Positions 21,127 to 37,642 of a stretch of 64,000 bases of DNA are shown here, in pieces. Where the stretch lies: NCBI RefSeq assembly GCF_907164915.1, contig NC_061862.1, positions 38,139,758-38,203,757 on the forward strand, given 5' to 3'. Positions within the stretch are counted from its first letter, which is position 1. Each line of letters opens with the position of its first letter. The notes beneath the pieces are model-generated. The model did not search any database. It saw only the letters and a program-made list of their open reading frames with translations, and was not told where the DNA came from. Position numbers and translations under genes: made by a program. The stretch is from Impatiens glandulifera. Lineage: Eukaryota > Streptophyta > Magnoliopsida > Ericales > Balsaminaceae.

Positions 21127-22040
21127 AATAAAAGTTTATTTAAACTACATAATATTAAAAATTGGTTCATCTAGCCTCATCGTTAATTTTTTAAAATAAT
21201 TTAATATTTATTTTTTCTCTTTTTTTTATTAATTAATTAATCCATTTATCCTTTTTTAATTTTTTCTTTTGTCTATTATTTTTTTATTAATTAATTAAGT
21301 CATTTATCTTTTTGCTATTTTTTCTTTTGTTATTTGATTATTTTATTTTTATTTATTTATTTTTATTATTTTACTTCTTATTATATTAACATAAATTATT
21401 TTAAAATTATCTGGTCTTTTTCAAGGATTAATACTTAAATCTTGTAATGTATAAAGTAGTTCAATATTTACTATAATATTTAATTAGTTAGTTTATATAA
21501 CAATATATTTATTTGTCCTCCTTATGAGTTTTACTCCAATTTGCATAAATATGACGAGTATAGTATAGAATCTGTGTTCAACTTGTGGAAGAATAGTTTG
21601 TACCGCAAATAAAATTCTTTGAAAAAATATTATACAAGTAATTATTTAATAAAAATACTTGAACAAAATAGAGTATTAAAACATTGAACTATTTTATACA
21701 TTATAATATTCAAGTATTAGTCTCTAAGAAACTAATTAATTTTAAAATAATCTATGATATAAAAAGGAACAAAATAATAAAAAAATAATCAAATAACAAA
21801 AGAAGAAATAGTAAAAAAAGATAAAAATATAATAATTAATTAATAAAAAAATAAAAGAAATAATAAAAAAAGATAAATGGATTAATTAATTAATAAAAAA
21901 AAAAGAAAAAATAATATTTAAGTAATAAATATTAAAATTAAAAAAACAATTAATTATGGTTACTAACAACATAGACAGACTAGATGAGCCAATTTTTAAT
22001 AGTAGATATATTTAAATGAACTTTTATTACTTCAAAACTT
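21127..22040. mobile_element. AT-rich foldback element, unit B
   Basis: Same inverted-repeat structure as 6350-7268, almost base-identical. Confidence 0.65.
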
Positions 22041-22572
22041 AACTAAACTAATTGTATAAATACATGTAAATAAGTTTTTTTCTAAATATTTTCATAAACC
22101 AAATAACCCAAGATCAAATGAGCTAATGATAAACTAAAAAAAATTAAGTTTGTACAAAAACATTAATAAAAATAAATATATGTTTAATTAAGTTAGTTGT
22201 CAGAACATTACCTCATCTAAAAATAACATTTGAAGGAAATACTAAGAAAAAATTAAAACTTTTTTAATAGTATTTACTAATTAACTTAAGATTGAGTTTC
22301 ACGTAAAACTCAATCTCAAATGGACCAAATAATACCTCTAATATCAGGTGGACCATAAATGTTTTATTATGGGGAGGACAAATATACATAGTAACGTAGC
22401 ATTTTTTTTTGTCAATTAAATAAATAAATTTACTAATTAAAATTTTACTTGGTAATTATATAAAAATACTAACCAACACAATTACAAAATACTAACCATC
22501 ACAATTACTAAATTATTCTTATTCATTAGTCGGTATAAAAGAAGACAAATTTATTCTAAGAGATTCCATTCG

Positions 22573-23029
22573 TTAAAAATATTGCAATATTGGTTCATTA
22601 TCAATTGTGGAGAAAATATCTTTCTCAACATATACAACTAAACTATCATTCATCCATTTATCTCCCATTCGATTACGCAAATCAATCTGCACGCTCTTTA
22701 TTGCAGAAAAAACTCTTTCAACGGATATAGTTGCAAGTTGCAACTGGTAAAACTAAATCCAACTCTATCAATCGATAAACCAATGGAAAGACTATATGTT
22801 TTTCTGTTGCAACCAATTTCTGAGTAAGAATTCCCAAGTCTTCAATTGAAGAAAATTGAGGATCATCCCGCAAATTAAATAAGTAAGCCTGAAATTGTTG
22901 TTCCAAAAATAAATAATCACTATCTATGAAATCTTCGGGATAAAGTTTGGCAAGATGAATGAGTTTACGAATATCAAATTGGAAGAATGAATTTATGAGA
23001 TGAAGAGATGTCATAATTACCATTACCAT
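22573..23029 (-). pseudogene. hAT transposase C-terminal fragment, unit B
   Basis: Identical in the readable part to 7804-8260, including the 7-bp duplication that shifts the frame after LVLPVAT. VERVFS and LRNRMG are again readable in the second frame. The whole domain was therefore already broken when the 7-kb unit duplicated. Confidence 0.85.
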
Positions 23030-23204
23030 TGATAGTGTTTGGTTTGGGTGGAGTAATCACCATTGATAATATTATTTATAATAATTAATAAATTTTATAT
23101 ATTTATAATTTAATATATTTATAAACTTTATTAATTTTTTTTATTCTTTTCCTATTATTAATCATTTAAAATACATATAAATAAATGAATTAATTCAATA
23201 TATA

Positions 23205-23235
<31 letters not shown>

Positions 23236-23403
23236 AATAATAAATAAATAAAAAGAAATAATTAGTTAAAATAAAAAATATTAATAAGTTTTATATTTAA
23301 TTCTATATTCTATTTAATTTAATATCGTTCTAAACTTTATTAATTATTTTTATTCTTTTCCTATTCTTACTCATTTAAAAATATATAAATAAATAAATTA
23401 ATT

Positions 23404-23445
<42 letters not shown>

Positions 23446-23508
23446 ATAAAAAATAATTAGTCAAAATAAATAAAATATTAATAAATTTTATATTTAATTT
23501 TTTATTCT

Positions 23509-23511
<3 letters not shown>

Positions 23512-23602
<91 letters not shown>
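23512..23602. repeat. (TA)n microsatellite
   Basis: About 90 bp of uninterrupted TA, counterpart of 8728-8805 in unit A. Confidence 0.95.
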
Positions 23603-23606
<4 letters not shown>

Positions 23607-23908
23607 ATTTGGTTTGTTTATATTATAAATTTTAACATGCTTGTTTGAATTCAATTAAAAAAACATGTTTATTTGAATAAAATTAATTTTGATAAATATT
23701 AAAATATTATTCCAAATAAACAATATATATCAATATACTTATAAATTTATTAATTTTGTTTATTCTCTTTCTATTATTATTCAATTAAAAATTATATAAA
23801 TAAATAAATATAAAAAAGAAAAATAATTAATTAAAATAAAATAAATTATTAATAAATTTTATATTAAATTTTTTATTCTCTTTATTAAATTTTTATTAAT
23901 TATTATAT

Positions 23909-26856
<2,948 letters not shown>

Positions 26857-27451
26857 AAAGTCAATATACATCTTGCAGCCTCTAGGTTTCCTCTTGCAGC
26901 CTCTGTCTATTAGAGGTTATCTTCATCTTGAGAAATCTGGCTGAAGTAGGAACATAGGTTTGTGAAGAAATTGAAGACAATGAACCAAATATTTAATTTA
27001 AGCAGCAAATATTCTAAACGTACATGTTTGATTGTTTGGGCTTATGTCACGAGCTGGGTTTACTTTTGGGTTCAATATATATATTATTTATTTATAAAAT
27101 AGATACTTTAAACTTCATAAAATGTTATTTATTTTTTCAAGTATTTTTAATAATTAATTAGATTCCAAATAATTCAAGATTTTAATTGCATTGGTGACAT
27201 AATTAATAAAACCGATTGTAGTTACAAGAAAAAAAGTAGCGTAAATAATTTTATCTCTAAACTTTATTTTTGTCTCATTTTTAGTTGGTTGAATTTGGGT
27301 TTGATTAATTTTGGATTGAATTTAAATTATTCAATTTTTATTTTAAACTTTAAATTAAATCAATACTGAAACATAATATGCTATAAAAAAAAGCCAAAGA
27401 AAAAATAAAAGAATAACAACTAATATAAATATAAACAAATTATGTATAAAC

Positions 27452-27555
<104 letters not shown>

Positions 27556-27607
27556 CCAAGATCATTAATCACTTCTATTACTCTCTCCTTTCTTGTCTCT
27601 CCATATC

Positions 27608-27808
27608 GAGTGCTGGCGGTGACGAATCAACGCGGAGCCAACGAGTCTAATCGAAGAGCTCCAGGAGTCCAAGGGGGTGAACGACTCAGATATTGATGTT
27701 AAAGAGTTGTTCAAGAAGCAGGCTGGGCGACAGGCACGCACCGCAAGCAGCATTGTTCGCCGCTGTCGTGCCATGAAACACGACCATGAAAGTAATAAAA
27801 AATAAAAT
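27608..27808 (+). pseudogene. Exon-like GC-rich fragment, unassigned
   Basis: Around 50% GC inside very AT-rich DNA. One frame, free of stops for about 170 bp after a TGA near 27618, reads AEPTSLIEELQESKGVNDSD, then IDVKELFKKQAGRQARTASS, then IVRRCRAMKHDHES before a stop. The sequence is charged, helical-looking and codon-like, suggesting a captured or broken exon. I do not recognise the family. The other tandem unit (29215-29290) joins the flanking sequence without this block, so it was inserted in unit 1 or deleted from unit 2. Confidence 0.4.
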
Positions 27809-28799
27809 GTTACATGGAAAAGTAAGATATAATTTTATAACACAATCAAACGCAGAAACAATATTATCCCGATTAAACAGACCGTTAACAATGAAGTGTA
27901 AGAAAATGACAGTTAAAATACTGTGTTCACAAAGGAAATTCACTTGCAATCCTGTGGAGTTGTTTGTCAAAAACAGGTTGTATCTAAACCAATACATAGG
28001 GTAAGGGAATCAAAGTAGTCACTTAGGGTCCCAATTTTTATTATAAAAAAATAAATAACTTAATAAGGTTTGAACTTAAAATCTTAAAAACTATTATATT
28101 ATTTAATTAATTAAGTTAAACGGTTAATATTAAAAATAATATTAAATTATTAATATTTTCAATATAATATAAAAAATTAAATTTAAAATAATAACAATTA
28201 TATTTAGGCATAGGACCAAAAGTTCGTATTGTTCCAAACAGACCATGATCTATTCTAGAGATCGTGACCTTCTAATTAATAAATAAGTGAAGGTAAAAGA
28301 AGTAGAAACTATATATATAATAGAGACAAAAAAAAACTTTTAAAAAATTGATAAGGAAAAAATATATAAACTTTATCAAACAATTTTATATTATTTTTAT
28401 TAATAAAAACTTATATTAATATTAATTTAATATATAACTATTAAAACTAAACTGTAAGCCGTAAGCCGATATTGAAAATTTTAAAAGAAAAATTATTATA
28501 ACAATTGTAATTATTAAATATGGTTAATTAATTTAGGATATTAATGGTTGTTAAAATGATTGGTATTCTTAATATTTAATAATATATATTTGTAAATTAT
28601 AGTGTTTTTTTTAAGTACATTAAAGTGATTTTCTTCTTCTTCTTTATTTTTTCTTAACAAAATGCTTTTTATTATAGATCTATAAGGTATTTAACGAAAC
28701 CCATTAAATATTTGTAATGAATGAAAAAACAATGAAAATTGCGATTATTAATAAAATTATTTCTTTTTCTTTTTCTTTTATGTTTAAATGCACATATAT

Positions 28800-30440
28800 A
28801 TATATATTATTTATTTATTTATAAAATAGATACTTTAAACTCCATAAAACTTTATTTAAATTTTCAACTATTTTTAATAATTAATTAGATTCCAAATTAT
28901 TAAAGTTTTTAGTTGTGACATAATTAATAAAAAAAAAAATTATAAAAAAAAATTGTACTTAATTACAAGAAAAAAAATAGTCTAAATAATTTTATCTCTA
29001 AAATTTTTGTCTAATGTTTTAGTTGGTTGAATTTGGGTTTAGTAATTTTTGATTGAATTTTAATTATTCAATTTTTCTTTTAAACTTTAAATTAAATCAA
29101 TACTGAAACATAATATCTTATAAAAAAATCAAACAAAATGTCATTAATCCTATTAATAAAATAAAATAATAACAACTAAAATAAATATAAACAAACTAAT
29201 TATGTCCCAAGATCATTAATCACTTCTATTACTTATTGTATCTCCATATCAATCCACATCCATCCGAATAAAGTAACGGTTAACAATGAAATGTTAAAAA
29301 ATGACAAAATTAAAATAATATGTTCAAGAAGGAAATTCACTTACAATCCGGTGGAGTTGTTTCACAAAAACAAGTTGTATCTAATCTAGTCCATAAGTAA
29401 GGGAATCAAAGCAGTCGTTCATGGTCCCAAATTTTTTTGTAAATAAAATAAATAGCTTAGTAAGGTTTAAATCTAAAATATCTTAGATACTATTATATCA
29501 TTTAACTAATTAAGTTAAACTATTTAAATTAAAAATAATACTAAATTATTAATGTTTTCAATATAATATAAAATATAAAAAGTTAAATAAAAAATAATAA
29601 TAATTATATTTAGGCATAGGACCAAAAGTTTGGGTTGTTCCAAGTAGACCATGATCTATACTAGAGATCATGATTTTGTAATTAGTAAATAAGTGAAGGT
29701 AAAAAATTAGGAACTGTTATATATAAAGACAAAATAAACTTTAAAAAATTAATAAGGGAAAAATATATAAACTTTATCAAACAATTTTATATTATTTTTT
29801 CTTAACTTAACAACAATTAAAACAAAATCTTAAGGAGTATTAATATTCACTTTATTGTTATATTAATCAAATTACTTTAACTAACATGTATTCATATAAA
29901 AAACGGTAAAAAAAATATTATGGTAAAAATGTGATAACATTTTTAATTTTATTTTTAACCGTTTTAAATTTATGAGCGGGTCAACCCGCAATTCGATCCA
30001 AGTATTCATTTACTCTCACATATATATTCAAATTAACCACAGCTCTCGACCCGGTAATCCGAATATTGTAAAAATTAAGCATCAATATATATATATTAAT
30101 TTAATATTTAACCATTAAAACTAAATTGAAAGCAGATGTTAAAAATTTTAGAAGAAAAATTATTATAACAATTGTAATTATTAAATATGGATAATTAATT
30201 TAGGATATTAATGGTCGTTAAAATGATTGGTATTCTTAATATTTAATAATATATTTTTTTTTAAATTACAGTGCTTTTTTTTATAAAAAATTTACATTAA
30301 AGTGATTTTCTTCATCTTCTTCTTTATTTTTTCTAAACAAAATGCTTTTATTATAGATGTATAAATATTAAATATTTAAAAATAAGGTATTTAATGAAGT
30401 CCATTAAATATTTGTAATAAATGAAAAACAATAAAAATGA
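28800..30440. repeat. Diverged tandem duplication, unit 2
   Basis: Second copy of 27070-28745, without the (TA)n tract and the GC-rich insert, but with extra sequence at 29800-30060. Non-coding. Confidence 0.75.
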
Positions 30441-32743
30441 ACATATTGTTTCTTCAAAATCACTTTCAAATAAGTAATAAATCATTTCTTCTTTGTTACA
30501 CAAAGTGAACATATTGATCAAACTATGATTCAAATAAAAAAATAATTGTTGTGTTTTACTGTTAAAATATTCTAAAATTTTACATGAATAATGATTCAAA
30601 TAAATTAATAAATTAAACAAAAAATCACTTTAATCATATCAACATATAAAATAATTAATTTTAATAGTTAAAAATAACAAATAATTTTTTAATAATCAAA
30701 ATAAATTTATTTTTATTTTAGCTATATTTTCAATGATTGTGATTATAACAAAGATTAATACATTTCAAAATTTTAAACTGGTTATATAAAATTGAGAAGA
30801 AATCCATAAATAAGAAGGGATTGATAAAAAGAATGAAGGTAGTTTAAGTGACAAAATTTATGAAGAAAGCATACATAATTCAAATTTGGAAAACAAATAA
30901 ATATGGTTTGGACCGTATGAATGGTGTTAAAAAGTAAAACCTACCCAAATTTACACAGTATTTAAAATGGATTTTCTCAAATAAATAAGATAATTTTTAT
31001 ATGTTTAATAACTTCAAGTTTATTTATAATTTAAAACCCTAAATTTGTTGTGTGGTCAAATTATGGTCCAAACTTTTAAAATTTATTAAATAAAATGATG
31101 ACATTTAAATTCAAAAGAAATAAAAATTAAAAAAAAAGAAGAAGATGCAAGGTTTGAAGTTTGAAAAAGTAATTGAACCAAATTGTTCCGTATGGACGGT
31201 TTTCCCTAAAACTGAACGTAGATGAGACGAGAATGATACTTGTGTCCATCGTTCTGACTTGCTTTGATCTCATCCGATTCTTCCATGAATAATATAAATA
31301 CAATTAAATATATAAATTCACTAATATATTTATTAGTTATATCTTATAAGACTTATAAGTTTGTTTCATTTTAATAATATAAAATTTTAATATTTAAAAA
31401 ATATGTTTATATAATATTTATTTAAAAAATATATTTTATAAAAGGTGCCCGCGAGATTTTCCGAAACCAAAAAGGGCGAAGATTATATTAAAAATTCTCA
31501 AAAATAAAATATGAGCGCGAAAATGACAAATGAAGGGATGACAAATATGGGCGCGAAAATTCTCAAACCGTACATTGTCGTCCGTAATTAAAACATACTC
31601 CAACGTCTAAACCAATCATTTACCTTCTACTCTAAATGTCACTGGTTTAAAATAGATATTTTTAATTAATAATTTTATTTAAAATAATAAATAATAAAAT
31701 ATTTTGAAATTATAATATTATTAAATTGTAATAAGGTTAATAATTTTTATTTATACATTACCTATTTATAATTATTAAAATCAATGATAACTAAATAAAA
31801 TATTTTAAATCAAAACATTTATTTAAAAATAAATAAATATTTTAATATATATATATATATAATTTATTTAAAATAACTAAATAATTAACTAATGATATTT
31901 TAGAATAAAAGTATTTTTTTTAATAAGATTCATATTTTTATTTATATATACAATTCTATTTATTTTATATTCTTATTTAAAATATATAAAAGTCTTTTAT
32001 TATAGAATAACTTTATAATATTAAAAATAATTATTATATATTTTATTACTATTTTGAATTTATTTAATATGATTAATTTTTGTTTTTTTAATAAGATTAA
32101 TAATCTTAATTTATATATATAATAATATTATAATACATTATTATTTAAAATATATAAATTTCTTGTCATTCCAATTAAAATAAGTTTATAATAATAAAAA
32201 CAATTATTATTTTAAAATATTTTTTATTATTTAATGTTTTAGTTCCATATTTATTTAGTAAATATTTTATTCTAATATAGATTATATGTATATAAATTAC
32301 AATTATCAATCTAATTAAAATTTAAAATAAAATAATAATTTTATAATAATTTATTATTTACTAATTTAAATAAAATTATTAAGTAAAAATATATATGTAA
32401 ATGAATAATTATAAGTACGATCAATTTTGGTGCGATTAAAAGTTGATTTACATGTGGCAATATAAATATAAATGTATTTCGAAAAACATAATTATTATTA
32501 TTATTATTTAATTAGTGAATAAATTTCACAAAGTATATGTTCGATAAATAATTATATTTAACATCTATAATCTTAAATATGTTATTTTTGTTAATGTTTA
32601 ATAGATTAACTATAAAAAGACATTTTGTATTACTAGAATATTTAAATAATATATTAAATTAAAAAGATCCTTAATATGTTTCTAAAGCTAAAAATAATTC
32701 CTCAATAAAATCACATTAAATTATATAAAAAAACTAGTTCAAA
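30441..32743. other. AT-rich non-coding region
   Basis: No coding assignment. 31008-31090 resembles 42055-42135 (both with CTTCAAGTTT…TGTGGT…AAACTATGG-like order), an older dispersed repeat. A GC-richer island at 31440-31590 holds two GCGCGAAAA sites. 31670-32640 is nearly pure A/T. Confidence 0.55.
31515..31559. promoter_or_regulatory. Two E2F-like sites
   Basis: GCGCGAAAA at 31515-31523 and GGCGCGAAAA at 31550-31559 match the E2F consensus TTTCGCGC on the complementary strand, 35 bp apart. No gene is visible on either side, so a regulatory role is only suggested. Confidence 0.25.
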
Positions 32744-33868
32744 CATCATACTAAGTGTGTTCAACCGACCGGTTAATCTGTTAAACAGTTCTAGTTAAGA
32801 CAAGTTTTACCTTTTATTTTACAAACCAGTTAACCGGCCATTAATGGTATCGATTTTACCGGTTCTAGTTCTACCGGTTTTGATCAGTTCCGGTTGGTTA
32901 ACCGGGTTTAACCAGGAACCGATAATTCAATTTTTTAAATTAAATAATAAATTTATGAAATGATTTTTTTTTTAATTATTGTTTGCACTCTCCTATTATA
33001 GTCTTCTCAATCCTTTCTTTTCTCTATTATAATATAATATAATATATTATTATTAAAATATATTATATTATTAGAATATATTTTATTGATATATTTAAGA
33101 ATATGTTATAATATATTATAATATATTATTTTATTATAATAATATAATATATTTTATAGCTATTTTGTTAGCTTTTTATATGTTTATTGAGAAAATTCAA
33201 ATTCATTATATCGATTTTTTACCCACTAAGTGTTGGAAGACAGCCAATTAGAAATGTTAAGAAATCCCTCGCTCTCGGGATGCCCTCAGCGTAAAAAAAT
33301 GGGAACATATGGGTTAATTCGAATGAATATGGAATTTTTACCTCAAGCTCATTCTACATAAAGTTAAAATATAAAGGGAAGGTTGATGACATCAAGTTTT
33401 AATTTGTTTAACTATTTTAATTTTGTTAATTTATAATTCCACATTATTGTATCGTTATAAAAACAATTTTACATATTTTAATAAAATTATTTCAGTTTGT
33501 TTTTATTTTGTAAAATTTTATATAAATTATAATATTTAAAAAAAATATTTTATATTTTATATAATTTAAAAATAAAAAATAAAAATTTTTTATAGATAAT
33601 TAAATATTATTTATAATATATCTATTATTTATAAAATAACTAATACAAATTATAAATATAAAAATATAGGTTTAAATTATTACCGGTTTACAGGTTAAGC
33701 CGTTAGAAAAATAGATAAACCGAAAACTGAACCGTTTAACCGATAAAAAACCAGTTAACTAGAACCGCTAGAACCAATTAACCAATAAACTGTTAAAATG
33801 AAACCGATTAACTATCGGTTCGGTTAAGTTACCAATTTTTTAGATTTTTTGCACAGCCTACATCATAC
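32744..33868. mobile_element. Non-autonomous hAT element with 8-bp target duplication
   Basis: CATCATAC occurs at 32744-32751 and again at 33861-33868, flanking a 1109-bp element (32752-33860). Its ends read TAAGTGTGTTCAACCG and, inverted, TAGGCTGTGCAAAAAATC, the TAGGG-TGT-CAAA type of plant hAT elements. Subterminal regions are rich in ACCGGTTAACC-like words (32765-32925 and 33680-33830), in inverted arrangement. The middle is AT-rich and non-coding. The precise 8-bp duplication makes the assignment firm. Confidence 0.88.
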
Positions 33869-34390
33869 TTTTCTATATTGGCTCATATCATATAACTCAA
33901 TTTACCTTTTGTGCATTTTATTTAATGGACGATAGGTCGTCTTTTACACTAAAAAAACACACTATGAATTTGGGTCTAGTTTGATTTAGTGATTATTGAT
34001 GTTTTTTTATTACAAAATTTAACTATCATTTTATTGATTATTTAATCACTTATTTTATATATTTAAATATCAAAACTTTTACTGGCAAATAAATATATAT
34101 CTTTAACTACATGATTTAGACATTCATTTTATACCCTTCAATTTATAATTTTAATTTATTAAAAATTAAAACAAATAATTTATTTGTGATCCACGTTGTA
34201 TTAATTAGTTTTAAAATTAGATAAATAATTGATATGGATATTTAATTAAGAGTAATGATAAAGTTGCAAAAAATTAATTTCATTAACACGTGATTAAACT
34301 TAAATTTAATATGGGCAATAAATTTTATTTTCTAAGTCCAATCACATATTAATATATTATTTCTGATACCATTCATTACATTAAATTTCA
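33869..34390. other. AT-rich region with a possible LTR-start relic
   Basis: No gene. 34108-34150 (TTAGACATTCATTTTATACC then CTTCAATTTATA) resembles the start of the solo LTR at 43176 and may be a decayed relative. Confidence 0.35.
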
Positions 34391-35640
34391 GCTCTCAATA
34401 TTACATTTTAATTAAATAGATAGACTAAATTAAAAATGAATTCTTGGGAGCATTGGGAACATGTATCAATTACATCAAGAGAATAATTTATTTTTGAAAT
34501 TTTTTCAAATCATATATATATATATATAAATCAAATAGCTCAACCAAAATGTATAGAATAAGGCCAAAATTGTCAATATAGAACCTATTAAAAACAAAAA
34601 GAGATGCCAATCACAATCAATAAACTTGGATTTAAAAGTCATCTCATGACCATTATAGTAAATATTATTTTAGGGGAAAATATCATTTATCTTAAAAACT
34701 AGTCAATGAAGACTAACATAGTAAAGAGAACGAGAAGAGCAAGGTAAAAAAATATATGAAGAAACACAAACACTTGATTTTCACCCGCATATACAACTTT
34801 TGAACAATGTCGAGCATATCTCTATGACTTTCATAAAAATGACATATTAAATTTGATTTTTAAAAAATAATTAATTTGAGAACGACATTAGGTTTTGAAT
34901 TAATTAAATTAAACATTTTATAAAGTGTACATAATAAATAAATAAAAAATTATGGACAATTATATAAGCTTGTATGAAATTTGGTAATAATATTGCGGTT
35001 TTTTTTTGTAGTTTTGCAAGAAATGATCAAAATATTTTTTTAATCAGGAAGTTAATCATTTTCTCAAAAAATTTCGAGCTCGATAATCTGTTGAATAAAG
35101 TATTTGTATTATTTTCTTATTTTTATATATGATAAAAAAAATTCTCATTCAACGCTATTGTGTGTAAGCGATTCTCTACCACATCTTAATTTAGTCCATT
35201 TAAAAACAAATGATGTTTTTCAAAGTAAATTTAATTTAAGAAAAAAATTTAAAATTATAAGAAAATAAGAAAAAACTTGTTTTAAATTTGAGTTTGATTT
35301 ATAGACTTACAGTTTGAGAGGATAGGTAAGGTTATCATGATTTACCATTTTTTCAATTTAGACTTTAAATTATTTTTGAAATATATCAAACTAGTTAGTT
35401 GTCCAGCATGTTGTCTATTATTTTTTTAAGGTTTTTTTTTAAGAACTTAATATGTTTAAAATTTTCAATTGTTTCTCTCTTGAATTTTTAATGACTTTCT
35501 TTAAATTATTTTTGATTTGTAGCTACAACTGTCTAACTACTTTTTAAACCAATATATAATTTATTGTATTACAAGTTGGGAACATGAATTCTTTAAAGGA
35601 ACATTGGGAACATGAATTCTTTAAAGGAACATTGGAACAT
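34391..35640. repeat. 1.3-1.4-kb tandem duplication, unit 1
   Basis: Matches 35744-36990 in the same orientation (offset about 1355 bp), including the dispersed repeat at 34533-35030 and the downstream block with TTCGAGCTCGATAAT. The junction 35576-35660 carries a small tandem repeat of GGGAACATGAATTCTTTAAA. Non-coding. Confidence 0.8.
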
Positions 35641-35743
35641 TCCATCAAATTTCAGCTCCATATCATTACTCCTTAATTAAATAGATAGACTAAATTGAAA
35701 ACGAATTCTTTAAAGAAACAATGGGAACATTCCATCAAATTTT

Positions 35744-36990
35744 AGCTCTATATCATTACTCTTTAACTAAATAGATAGACTAAATTGAAAATGAATTCTT
35801 GGGAACATGTACCAATTACATAATGAATAATTAAGTTTTGAAATTTTTGCAATTCATATATATTTAAATCAAATAGCTCAACCAAAATGTATAGAATAAG
35901 GTCAAAATTGTCAATATAGAAGCCTATTGAAAACAAAAGGAGATGCCAATCACAATCAACAAACTTAGATTTAAAGGCCAACTTAGCACCATTATAGTAA
36001 ATATTTTTTTAGGGGAAAATATCATTTATCTTAAAAAACTAGTCAATAAAGATTAATATAGTAAAGAGAACGAGAAGGGCAAAGTAAAAAAAATACGAGA
36101 AACACGAAGGTCCCAACCTCCATTGATGGAGTTGGAAAACTACATAAACTAAGAGTGAAATAAGCAGAGTGAAATAAGCTACATTAAAACTATAAACACT
36201 TGATTTTTACACCCACGTATACAACTTTTGAACAACGTCAAGCATATCTCTATGACTTTCGTAAAAACGACATATTAAATTTGATTTTAAAAAAATAATT
36301 AATTTGAGAATAAAATTAGTTTTTGAATTAATTAAATTAGACATTTTATAAAGTGTACATAAATAAATAAAAAATTATCGACAAGTATATAAGCTTGTAT
36401 GAAATTTGGTAATAATATTGCGATTTTGCAAGAAATGATCAAAATATTTTTTTTAATCGGGACGTTAATCATTTTCTAAAATAATTCGAGCTCGATAATT
36501 TGTTGAATAAAGTGTTTGTATTATTTTCTTATTTTTATTATGATGATTTTTTTTCTCATTCAATATTATTGTGTGTAAGCGATTCTCTATCATTTCTTAA
36601 TTTAGACCGTTTGTTCAAACGATGTTGTTCAAAGTAAATTTAATTTAAGAAAAATTTTAAAATTATAAGAAAACAAGAAAAACTTGTTTTAAATTTGAGT
36701 TTTATTTACAGACTTACCGTTTGAGAGGATAAGTAAGGTTATCCTAATTTACCATTTTTTCAATTTAGACTTTAAATTATTTTTAAAATATACCAAAATA
36801 GTTAGTTGTCCAACACGTTGTCTCTTTTTTTAAAGTTTTTTTTAATAACTTGATAGGTTTAAAATTTTCAATTGTTTCTCTCTTGAATTTTTAATGACTT
36901 TTTAAAAAAATATTTTTTTAATGTAACTACAATCGTCTAACTTCTCTTTAAAACATTATATAATTGATTGTATTACGAGTTTATACTACA
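35744..36990. repeat. 1.3-1.4-kb tandem duplication, unit 2
   Basis: Second unit, including dispersed repeat copy 3 at 35871-36442. It has an insertion of about 90 bp relative to unit 1 near 36100-36180. Non-coding. Confidence 0.8.
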
Positions 36991-37642
36991 ATTATGTTTG
37001 TCTTACCGTGTTCACATAACCATAGTCCTAATCAAATTGTTGACATTGAGAACGTATATGAAAAACAAGGGCATAATTAAATTGTCATAAGAGGATGGTA
37101 GGTTCAATTCCCGTCCTAGAAATAGGGGTTGTGTTCTTTATAATTGTTGATTTGTTGGTAGTGGGATTTCATTTGGACAAACGTTCTAGCTAACCAAAGC
37201 GCATATGGAGAGTCGGTGGCGTAAATGAAAATGAGGATAATACGAGGATTAAATACGTGTGAAGTGAAATCGCAAAAATTTATGTGTTTGAATTTATGCA
37301 TAATAACTTAAATCTAGCTCGACAATTGAAGATCTTTATTTTGTGTGTACAAATTTAATTGAAAACTAAGTTCATACATGAACTCATATTTTTAGATTTA
37401 AAAAGTAACTCAATCCTTGACACAATTTCTTAGCCTTCATATTCATATAGATAAGTAAATATCAATTTCAATCTCTTTTCATTTATTTTTATATTATAAT
37501 TACATTTTCAAAACTAATTTTTCAGGTATAGTTAATATTATCTATGTAAAAATCAGATAAAAAATTAATTAACTTTAATAAATATGAGACTATGTGTATA
37601 AATTTATTGTAAGAGAATTAATATAAATATTATTTTAGTATT
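36991..37642. other. Unassigned, AT-rich
   Basis: No gene recognised. 37090-37120 contains GGTTCAATTCCCGTCCTAG, reminiscent of the 3' half of a tRNA, without a matching 5' half. Confidence 0.4.

Larger units (their letters stand above)
16920..23908. repeat. Duplicated unit B (about 7 kb)
   Basis: Direct-orientation partner of 2091-9127 with the same internal order. It ends at ATTATATGAT, after which 23909 onward differs completely from what follows unit A. The copia frames are better preserved here than in A. Confidence 0.92.

Noticed and set aside
27780..28005. Overlapping open frames on both strands
   Set aside because: Composition is that of the surrounding tandem repeat, and the other unit lacks corresponding frames.
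37088..37125. tRNA-like 3' half (GGTTCAATTCCCGTCC)
   Set aside because: The T-stem pairs poorly, and no 5' half, anticodon arm or A box at the right distance is present.
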